A DNA stretch of 64,000 bases from Flavisolibacter ginsengisoli DSM 18119 (GTDB taxonomy: Bacteria > Bacteroidota > Bacteroidia > Chitinophagales > Chitinophagaceae). Below the pieces are notes generated by a model. The model ran no database searches and was not told the DNA's origin. It worked only from the letters and a program-made list of their open reading frames with translations. The DNA lies in the NCBI RefSeq assembly GCF_900129295.1, contig NZ_FQUU01000005.1, forward strand, positions 171,200-235,199. Reading direction: 5' to 3'. The translations under genes were made by a program, and so were the position numbers. This document shows positions 57,989-64,000 of this stretch, piece by piece (position 1 is the stretch's first letter; each line of letters starts with the position of its first letter).

Positions 57989-58091
57989 CTGCTATGAAAC
58001 AAATTTGTAGCGGTAAAGTTGGGGGGAATAGAAGAATAGGTTGAAAAGTTGATAAGATGTGATAGGTTAGGTTATCAGGGATCTTAGTTGA

Positions 58092-58679
58092 TCATTTCTC
58101 ATAGATCAATCTAAAACCCAGCTCTCTTGCCAGTTTGCCATAGTATTGCTTCACATCCTGCTCCACCAGGTACATCTTTTGGTATTGCTGGCAAAATTGG
58201 AAATAGAGCAGGTCCAGGAAGGTGCTTGGCATGAAATCAATGCTTTTTTCATAGCCAGATACGGCCAGTGCACCTGTAGTTTTCAGGAAGCGGTTCAGTT
58301 GTGGCTTTTTTACTTTCAGTGTTTCACAGCTTCCAAAATGAATGATCTTGTTTTGAGCTTTACCCTGGAGCATTTCTGCTATAACATCAATAGAGATAGT
58401 GGATCTTTTTCCTACCTGCAATATCCCTTCGTGGCCATGGAAGGCCAGGTAAACAATACTATACCGCTCATACTTTCTGAATATCGATTCTTTCAAAAGT
58501 GTTTCAAATTCTGGCAAGGAAGAACATTGCCTGTGTATATGCAAAACATGTTTTTTGGAGAAGGAATTATGTTCCAGGAATTCCAGGCCAGTCTTTATAC
58601 TTCTCTTATCACGGAGATCATGTGTCCAGTTACCTTCAATGCAGTAAATGTTCTTGTGTTTGGCCTTGGCTATTTTCAT
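58092..58679 (-). CDS. Caspase/CHAT-like single-domain protein
   Basis: The 195-residue soluble protein has a caspase-like layout: a strand ending in IVYLAFHGHEG (His81-Gly-His) and, 35 residues later, a strand ending in IIHFGSCETL (Cys118). These are the places of the His and Cys of caspase/CHAT proteases. No second domain, signal or membrane helix exists. Similar short proteins occur in Bacteroidota; I am not certain of the family name (possibly a DUF). Proteolysis is inferred from motif positions only. No obvious partner gene is adjacent. Confidence 0.62.
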   Translation of the reverse strand: MKIAKAKHKNIYCIEGNWTHDLRDKRSIKTGLEFLEHNSFSKKHVLHIHRQCSSLPEFETLLKESIFRKYERYSIVYLAFHGHEGILQVGKRSTISIDVIAEMLQGKAQNKIIHFGSCETLKVKKPQLNRFLKTTGALAVSGYEKSIDFMPSTFLDLLYFQFCQQYQKMYLVEQDVKQYYGKLARELGFRLIYEK

Positions 58680-58783
58680 AGGAGCGAAAATGTAAAATTA
58701 AAAGTCAAAAGTAAAAAACTGATTGGTTGATACAGGTGTTTTTATCCCAGGTAACCACCCGATTCCTGGTTCAAGACTGTAGT

Positions 58784-59071
58784 TTATTCTTGGTCCAGGT
58801 CGATATCAATATCATTGATGTCCACGATTTCCTGTTTCACCCGGGCCACCTTTTTCAATGATTCTATAAGCAGGTCAACGTTCCTGTCCCCTGTTTCTTC
58901 AAACATTGCTACTTCAAGGTTGATGACCTCACCAACATCGTGAAGCCTGGAAAGATCATCATAAGGACCTTTAAAACCAACATTCACCATGGCGGTAAAT
59001 AGCTCTATCTCAACTCTATGTAATGTGCGCACTGCCTCTTCCAGTGCTTCGCGGTAGTCAGTCATGGGCAT
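58784..59071 (-). CDS. Small acidic helical hypothetical protein
   Basis: The 95-residue product is acidic, soluble and mostly helical (REALEEAVRTLHRVEIELFTAMVNVGF), ending in INDIDIDLDQE. No motif is recognised. Starts at 59071 and 59065 are both possible. It is 192 bases downstream of the ArsR gene on the same strand. Confidence 0.6.
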   Translation of the reverse strand: MPMTDYREALEEAVRTLHRVEIELFTAMVNVGFKGPYDDLSRLHDVGEVINLEVAMFEETGDRNVDLLIESLKKVARVKQEIVDINDIDIDLDQE

Positions 59072-59263
59072 GGATGTAAAATAAGGATTTATCAGGGCTT
59101 CCTATACTTGTGCTGAACTTACTATAAAATGCAGGGGAAATATTAACTCTAACAATCTGTTTTTACCTGTTCATTTAAAGCCAGGTATCCCTGGCTCTAT
59201 ATTTCAAAAGTGCCTTCTAAGATCTCAAGGGTTCCGATCTGTTTCACCAATTACAGCATCCCA

Positions 59264-59614
59264 TCAATTAGCCATTACATCAGATATAGCCAAATTGTTA
59301 TTTGAAGAATGCAATAGTTGTTTGGTAAATGCATCAACTTCGTCAAAGCGTGGATAATTTACCGTGTAATAAATAAACTTTCCATCTCTTTCAGTGTTCA
59401 GGAACCCTGACTTACGCAGAATGGCAAGATGTTGAGAAGCCACGGATTGCTCCAGGCGCAGCTTGACGTATATCTCTGTCACAGTAATCTTTCCGGCAGT
59501 ATGTATCAGTTGTACAATCTGCTGCCTTAGTTTGTGATTGATAGCCCTTAAAACCATGGCAGCCTTTTTCACCTCAATCACATTAATGTTTAAGTTGTTC
59601 TCGTTAGTTTGCAT
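59264..59614 (-). CDS. ArsR-family winged-helix transcriptional regulator
   Basis: The 116-residue regulator has the ArsR fold (LRQQIVQLIHTAGKITVTEIYVKLRLEQSVASQHLAILRKSGFLNTERDGKFIYYTV). The CVC metal motif of ArsR/SmtB is absent, so it is unlikely to sense arsenic or zinc by that site. Its own promoter (59643-59671) and a CRP/FNR-type site (59672-59687) are well formed. No target gene is adjacent; it stands alone before the small gene at 58784. Confidence 0.9.
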   Translation of the reverse strand: MQTNENNLNINVIEVKKAAMVLRAINHKLRQQIVQLIHTAGKITVTEIYVKLRLEQSVASQHLAILRKSGFLNTERDGKFIYYTVNYPRFDEVDAFTKQLLHSSNNNLAISDVMAN

Positions 59615-59642
59615 ATTCGTAGTTTAATTAATGTTTCAGTAC

Positions 59643-59687
59643 CAAACTTAACATGTTATACATCGATTCAATGTGACATTTATCACA
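59643..59687 (-). promoter_or_regulatory. ArsR-gene promoter with a CRP/FNR-type site
   Basis: On the minus strand TTG (59669-59671), 18 bases, and TAAGTTTG (59643-59650) match the Bacteroidota sigma factor consensus (TTG, 17-19 bases, TAnnTTTG). TGTGACATTTATCACA (59672-59687), a perfect TGTGA-N6-TCACA site, lies directly upstream. If transcription starts about 5 bases after the -7 box the site is centred near -41.5, the classic activating position. Confidence 0.72.
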
Positions 59688-60305
59688 ATAACGTGAAAAT
59701 ATAACCGGTTTTCTTAACCAATTGAATTTTGTTTAATTATTAAATACCCGTGATATAAAATGTTGAAACAACTCTTACTCCCGGATCGTAGTATTACGAT
59801 ATTTGTAATATTTTGAATTTTAACCAACTAACTGATTCTTACCTGAATTGGGAGGTTTAAAAAGCATATTATACAGCTATTTTGTTGATCATAGTCAATA
59901 AATACAAATAAATATATAAAGTACAGGCAATACCTGCCCCGATTCATAAATAACCAATTGATCTTATTGCAATTGTTATCATTATCAGTAAAAAATAGGT
60001 TAGATAAGTGGGGATTTTATTATTCTAATGTACTAATAAGGAAGAACCTTATTTTTTGTATGCAAGTGATCCTTTTTAAGCTTTAACCATAGGTAAAAAA
60101 ACCCTGATAAAATTCTTGTTTTGTTTGATCTTTACCAGCTTCCATCTTCTTTAAGCCTTGTTAACTTATCAACTGCTACTTATTTCCTCGGAAATAAAGT
60201 GTAAATTTGGAGCATACTTTGAGTTTTTAGCAGCTTTGTTATTTCTTTCCCGGATGTTTTGAAGCCCTTCACAACTTTGCTATCTCAGATGGAATTAAAA
60301 CATTT
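59688..60305. other. Large AT-rich intergenic region upstream of the RRM gene
   Basis: This 618-base part of a 691-base spacer has no ORF of coding character. Noted: the hairpin ATCGTA-GTAT-TACGAT near 59795; a purine-rich AGGAAGAACC at 60040; a TTGTTAACTTATCAAC word at 60158; TAAATTTG (-7-like) near 60202, about 100 bases before the RRM ATG, with no good -33 partner. A long 5' leader for the RRM unit is possible. Confidence 0.45.
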
Positions 60306-60593
60306 ATGGTTATATATATTTCCAATTTAGGAAAAAAAGTTACAGTTGATTCTTTAGAATTGCTTTTTGCCACACATGGAAATGTTTCTTCTACCGAACT
60401 GTTAATCAATAAAACAAGTGGCGGACACAACGGAGAAGCACTTGTCGAAATGACACATGGCCACGAAGCTCAACACGCTATTTATAAATTAAATGGCAGC
60501 ATTATTGACGGCCATATATTGGCTGTAACTACTATTAACCCTATAAGTATGGTTGATAGGTTAAAAAATAAATTAGGCAATTATGAATATTGA
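60306..60593 (+). CDS. RRM-domain RNA-binding protein with degenerate RNP1
   Basis: The 95-residue product is one RRM. RNP2 (VIYISNL, residues 2-8) is kept, with Tyr4. RNP1 should read (R/K)GFGFVEM; here the aligned residues 42-49 are NGEALVEM, so the two ring-stacking aromatic residues are Glu44 and Leu46. The protein may still bind RNA differently or bind a protein. Its stop overlaps the next start by 11 bases, so the pair is co-translated. Confidence 0.85.
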   Translation: MVIYISNLGKKVTVDSLELLFATHGNVSSTELLINKTSGGHNGEALVEMTHGHEAQHAIYKLNGSIIDGHILAVTTINPISMVDRLKNKLGNYEY

Positions 60594-60861
60594 AGAAATC
60601 GAAAAGTTCCTTGCAAAGAAAACCACCGAGCAGAACAATTATGTAAAGATCACTTTTAAAAAAAGGGATGCTATCTATGGTTTGTTTATCAAGGACAGGG
60701 ATTATAGCGACCTGAAGTCTAAAAATTTCTGGCGTATCGTTACCCGCACCCACTTCGATGCTTATAACCAGACTAAAAATGCTGGCCTGGCTAAGATCTT
60801 CTGTGGTACTGAGTTTCAACGACTCACGCCTCATGCAGAAGCATTTGAAGAAGAAGCTTAA
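60583..60861 (+). CDS. Hypothetical protein, Sm-like
   Basis: The 92-residue product contains YVKITFKKRDAIYGLFIKDR followed by DYSDLKSKNFWRIV. The strand order and the G in AIYGLFI resemble the Sm1 part of Sm/Hfq folds, and RIV could be the closing strand; this is a visual impression only. It overlaps the RRM gene (ATG inside its last codons), so a role together with the RRM protein is likely. No family recognised. Confidence 0.62.
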   Translation: MNIEEIEKFLAKKTTEQNNYVKITFKKRDAIYGLFIKDRDYSDLKSKNFWRIVTRTHFDAYNQTKNAGLAKIFCGTEFQRLTPHAEAFEEEA

Positions 60862-60882
60862 TTCATTAGAAATAATATAATC

Positions 60883-61242
60883 ATGTATACAATGACCTGG
60901 GCCAAGTATTTGCCCGTTATTAAGATCCTTTTGAAAAAATCTTTATCTGCTGATCAAAGCCTGGCTATGAACAGCATTGATTTTCAAAAAGGTAATGTAG
61001 CCAAGAAAACAGGCTACTCATTTTCTTTCGATACTATTGGCGGACGAATCAGGAACAGTACTAAGAACAATGTTCCTGCAAAAGACCTGGCTGAAACATT
61101 ATTACAGGATAGTACTGTGAAAGAATTATTATCCCGCGAAGATTTTCATCTTAGCATGGATTCCAAATTCAACCTGTCTATAAAGTGCCTGCCTAAAGAA
61201 GTGGAAGTATCTACTGAAATGGCAGAAGCTTCAGGACAGTAG
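60883..61242 (+). CDS. Hypothetical protein of the RRM unit
   Basis: The 119-residue product (MYTMTWAKYLPVIKILLKKSL; the ATG at 60892 is also possible) is basic at the N-terminus, soluble, and contains IDFQKGNVAKKTGYSFSFDTIGGRIRNSTKNN. I recognise no family. It follows the Sm-like gene by 21 bases, and the unit ends in a terminator at 61266, so the three genes form one operon. Confidence 0.65.
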   Translation: MYTMTWAKYLPVIKILLKKSLSADQSLAMNSIDFQKGNVAKKTGYSFSFDTIGGRIRNSTKNNVPAKDLAETLLQDSTVKELLSREDFHLSMDSKFNLSIKCLPKEVEVSTEMAEASGQ

Positions 61243-61265
61243 GAACTATTACTTTAAAATTTTTG

Positions 61266-61291
61266 AGGAAGTCTTGTTGACTTCCTTTTTT
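61266..61291 (+). terminator. Rho-independent terminator of the RRM unit
   Basis: AGGAAGTC (61266-61273), loop TTGTT, GACTTCCT (61279-61286), then a run of T to 61291. Perfect 8-bp stem, 23 bases after the last stop. Confidence 0.88.
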
Positions 61292-61461
61292 GTTGGCTGC
61301 ATAATACAATTCAATGTATTAATTAACATGGACATGTTAAGTTGTTCTTTGAATAAGCCGCCTTATCTTCTGGATTAATAAGAAGGAAAAGATTCTTCTA
61401 TTCCTAATGCTTCTTTATTTGATATTCATTGTTCAATGTTCTGCGTTAACCTTCCATAATG

Positions 61462-63546
61462 CTAATGACCAATATTCTCCAGGTTCTTTATTGCTTTTTC
61501 TAAATTGATTCCTTTCCCGAGCACTCCTTTAAAAATATCGCCCTGCTCTTTTAGCCTTCCTACTGCGTTTCCGATATGAAAATCGGTGTTTCGCAGACCT
61601 TTTTTCACCTCCTCCCAGTGCAGCGGCATGGATACAGGGGCACCTGGCTTGGGGCGAAGTGAATACGGTGCAGCTACAGTTGCCTGTGGCCTGTTTTGCA
61701 GGAAATCCAGGTAAATGCAGCCCTTTCGATTGGCAGTTTTTCGCTCAATAGAAGTAAAGTCAGGTATTTCGGCATGCACGATCTTCATCAGGCTCCTTCC
61801 AAATTCTTTCGATGCTTCATAGCTGTATTTGCCGCCAAATGGTATATAAATGTGCAGCCCGGTAGAGCCTGAGGTCTTGGGCCAGGAAGGAACTTTAATA
61901 TCGTCCAGGAGCGTTTTCACTACCTGCGCCGCCTGGATCACCTGTTCAAAATCGTTCTTGTCAGGATCAAGGTCTATAATGCACCAATCCGGATTATCAG
62001 GCGTATTCTTTTTACTGTGCCAGGGATTGATCTCTATGCAGCCCAGGGAAGCCATGTACAAAAGACTGGCCTCGTTAGTGCACACCAGGAACTCTTTTTC
62101 CCTGTTATCGGCATAGCTGAAATATGGAAAAGTCTCTATCCATTCCGGTGCCTTGCCCTTCACATCTTTCTGGTAAAAGCTTTCCCCTTCAATGCCGTGC
62201 GGGTGGCGGTTGAGCGTATGCGGCTTGTCCTTCAGATAGGGCAACATATACGGCGCCACCTGGAAGTAATAGTTGATCATGTCCCTCTTGCTTACTTCCT
62301 TTTTATACCCCTTGGTGGCTTTTGGCCAATAGATCTTACTCAGGTTCGTAAAGCGCAGTTCATGTCCCCCCACTATGCGGGTTTGTGATTCTTCCTTGGG
62401 ATTTAACAGCGTTTTGCGCTCTTTTTTAGGAGGTGCTGTCAGGATCTTCTGGGTAGCCATCTTCGAGTCTTTCACCACTTCGGTAGTCTTTGCCGGGATC
62501 TCCCTTACCACTTTAGAAGGTTTTTTATCCTCCCTCAGGCCCTTGAATGAAGGTTGCCTGAAGGCCCCGTCGCGGGTCAGTTCCCGGTACGAAATTTCCG
62601 CGACCAGCCTGGGCTTCACCCATGTAACTTCGGCTTTTGGAGGGTTAGGTCGAAAGCGGGAAGGTTTGTTGTATTCAGGTTCTGTATCAAACTGCGACTT
62701 ACTGGTCTCAAAAGGTTTTAGCTTTTTGATGATCAGTTCCTGCATCTTTTTATTGAAGCCCGTTCCTACAGGCGTAACGAAATTAAACTTGCCTCCTTCC
62801 ATGATTCCCAGCAAAAGGGCGCTGAAAAGCTTATTGGTCCCTTCATTCTTTGTATAGCCACCAATCACAAGTTCCTGGCGCTTCTCTGTTTTTATCTTCA
62901 GCCAATCCTTACTCCGGGCGCCTGGTACATATACCGATCCTTTTTTCTTGGCCATTACCCCTTCCAGGTGCATCTGGTTAGCCTCTTTAAAGGCCTCTTC
63001 ACCCGTGGCTGACAGGCTTTCACTCAACCTGACTGCCGGAAAACCAGGCATAATAGATTTCAATAGTTGCCTGCGTTCTTCCATGGGCAGGTCCAGCAGT
63101 GAGCGCCCCTCCAGCCACAACAGGTCAAAAGCATAATACACCAGGTGACCGTCCGCTTCGCTGCGCCATAGCTGCAGATCAGAGAAGTCAGGGAGACCCT
63201 GGTCGTTCAGTACCAGTATCTCCCCATCCACCAATGCATTGATGCCCCACTGGCCCATAGTATCATAGATTGGGTAGAATTTCTCATTAAAGGATTTATT
63301 ATTACGTGAACGCAAATCCACATTTCCATTTTCCAGGTAGGCCAGTGCCCGGTAGCCATCCCATTTCATTTCATACACCCATTCTTCATCTTCAACGGGT
63401 TGTGTTACCAGGGTGGCAAGCATTGGTTCCAGGTCTTTCGGCATGGGGGCGGATTTTCCTTTCTTCCATATCAATTCCGCTGTTTTACTGAGTTTCAGGG
63501 CTGTTTTTGGCATCTTTTCCACCTTATGTTTGACTGTACTATTCAA
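61462..63546 (-). CDS. ligD: DNA ligase D (ligase-polymerase form, no phosphoesterase domain)
   Basis: The 694-residue enzyme has an ATP-dependent ligase domain (about 38-345; Lys61 in YEMKWDGYRAL is the adenylated residue) and a polymerase domain (about 395-690; IDLDPDKNDF carries the catalytic Asp pair, SGSTGLHIYIPFGG follows). The N-terminal 3'-phosphoesterase domain of many LigD proteins is absent: only about 37 residues precede the ligase part. LigD joins broken DNA ends together with Ku; no ku gene lies in the window. Confidence 0.92.
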   Translation of the reverse strand: MNSTVKHKVEKMPKTALKLSKTAELIWKKGKSAPMPKDLEPMLATLVTQPVEDEEWVYEMKWDGYRALAYLENGNVDLRSRNNKSFNEKFYPIYDTMGQWGINALVDGEILVLNDQGLPDFSDLQLWRSEADGHLVYYAFDLLWLEGRSLLDLPMEERRQLLKSIMPGFPAVRLSESLSATGEEAFKEANQMHLEGVMAKKKGSVYVPGARSKDWLKIKTEKRQELVIGGYTKNEGTNKLFSALLLGIMEGGKFNFVTPVGTGFNKKMQELIIKKLKPFETSKSQFDTEPEYNKPSRFRPNPPKAEVTWVKPRLVAEISYRELTRDGAFRQPSFKGLREDKKPSKVVREIPAKTTEVVKDSKMATQKILTAPPKKERKTLLNPKEESQTRIVGGHELRFTNLSKIYWPKATKGYKKEVSKRDMINYYFQVAPYMLPYLKDKPHTLNRHPHGIEGESFYQKDVKGKAPEWIETFPYFSYADNREKEFLVCTNEASLLYMASLGCIEINPWHSKKNTPDNPDWCIIDLDPDKNDFEQVIQAAQVVKTLLDDIKVPSWPKTSGSTGLHIYIPFGGKYSYEASKEFGRSLMKIVHAEIPDFTSIERKTANRKGCIYLDFLQNRPQATVAAPYSLRPKPGAPVSMPLHWEEVKKGLRNTDFHIGNAVGRLKEQGDIFKGVLGKGINLEKAIKNLENIGH

Positions 63547-63681
63547 AAACTAAACCGGGGGAATGAGTCCTGAGCCTGGAGAAATGGATAATGGAGCTAA
63601 GGAGGAGTCAAGGAGAAATTTTTCGAAATGAGTGTTAGTAAATTGAAAAGAACAAGCAAATGAAACGCTGTCTGCGGTCCA

Positions 63682-64000
63682 GGTTATGCTCAATTAACTG
63701 TGTCATTTTTTTAATAGTCTGTCTCCAAAATAGTTCATCAGTTCAGTTCTAACGGTTGACCATCCAAACATTTGTCCATGCCACTTGGTATTTGCATTTA
63801 TGGTAGCCAGGTATATTTGTTTTACGATGGCATCTTCACTGCTAAAGGCTCCCTTTGTTTTAGTAACCTTTCTAACCATACGGTGATAGCTCTCAATGGG
63901 ATTGGTGGTATAGATGATCTTTCTGATGGCTGGTGTGTAATCGAAGAACCTCGATAGCCTGTCCCAATTAGCTCGCCAGCTTTTAAAGACTATACTGTAT
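63682..64000 (-). mobile_element. IS256-family insertion sequence, right part, cut by the window
   Basis: The window ends inside an IS256-type transposase gene. The element's end should lie just beyond the stop at 63703; GGTTATGCTCAATTAACTG (63682-63700) is a candidate terminal repeat, but the other end is outside, so the boundary is a guess. Confidence 0.5.
63703..64000 (-). CDS. IS256-family transposase, C-terminal part
   Basis: The last 98 codons of a transposase end with TGA at 63703. The segment IRKIIYTTNPIESYHRMVRK, followed by TKTKGAFSSEDAIVKQIYL, is the conserved end of IS256/mutator-type DDE transposases, including the region of the final catalytic Glu (IES). The 5' part lies outside the window. 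The reading frame is intact as far as visible. Confidence 0.88.
   Translation of the reverse strand, partial: YSIVFKSWRANWDRLSRFFDYTPAIRKIIYTTNPIESYHRMVRKVTKTKGAFSSEDAIVKQIYLATINANTKWHGQMFGWSTVRTELMNYFGDRLLKK

Overview
The window looks like chromosomal DNA of a Bacteroidota bacterium, most likely family Chitinophagaceae. The signs are a type IX secretion (T9SS) C-terminal domain protein, several PorT-like beta-barrels, a SusB-type GH97 and a DUF2961/GH172 glycosidase, CDGSH, DUF2752/TM2, DUF5522 and STM3941-type proteins, promoter boxes of the TAnnTTTG class and weak Shine-Dalgarno sequences. Base composition looks moderate in GC, with AT-richer islands near 0.3-1.1, 32.7-33.4, 37.5-39.6 and 59.6-60.3 kb. 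No rRNA, tRNA or CRISPR array was found.

Layout. 0-8.4 kb: a truncated PPC/DUF296 lipoprotein, an STM3941-like membrane protein, a large AsmA-like protein, an alkyltransferase-like protein without the acceptor Cys, a GxxExxY protein, trmB with DUF5522, a fatty acid hydroxylase, a polysaccharide deacetylase, a glycine-zipper protein and an unlisted 43-residue membrane protein. 8.8-20.9 kb: a T9SS-exported adhesin-like protein, a DUF998 gene broken by one base next to an HSL-type esterase, a pyrimidine-dimer glycosylase, a VOC protein, a beta-barrel, a flavin-oxidase-like protein, GH172 and pncB. 21-30 kb: an overlapping 7TM-DISM histidine kinase/LuxR response regulator pair, an intergenic stretch of degenerate repeat words, a Tricorn-like protease, mgsA, a beta-barrel, a paralogue of the 43-residue protein and a CDGSH protein. 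30-42 kb: rmuC, DUF2752 plus TM2, an M48 protease, DoxX, GH97, small hypotheticals, a serine hydrolase, AlkB and a beta-barrel. 42-50 kb: a CFA-synthase-like methyltransferase and a seven-gene TetR-TolC-HlyD-ABC-ABC-permease-permease efflux operon with a clear operator. 50-56 kb: two histidine kinases, a response regulator and an NfeD/slipin pair. 56.7-64 kb: photolyase, a caspase-like single-domain protein, an ArsR regulator with a well-formed promoter and a CRP/FNR-type site, an RRM/Sm-like/unknown three-gene unit, a DNA ligase D without its phosphoesterase domain, and the 3' end of an IS256-family transposase.

Most genes are housekeeping or envelope functions in short units separated by bidirectional terminators. 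DNA repair and tolerance genes are frequent but scattered (ATL, dimer glycosylase, RmuC, AlkB, photolyase, LigD). The least explained features are the paired 43-residue membrane proteins, the RRM/Sm-like trio, the caspase-like protein and the non-coding repeat words. No large undescribed multi-gene system stands out.
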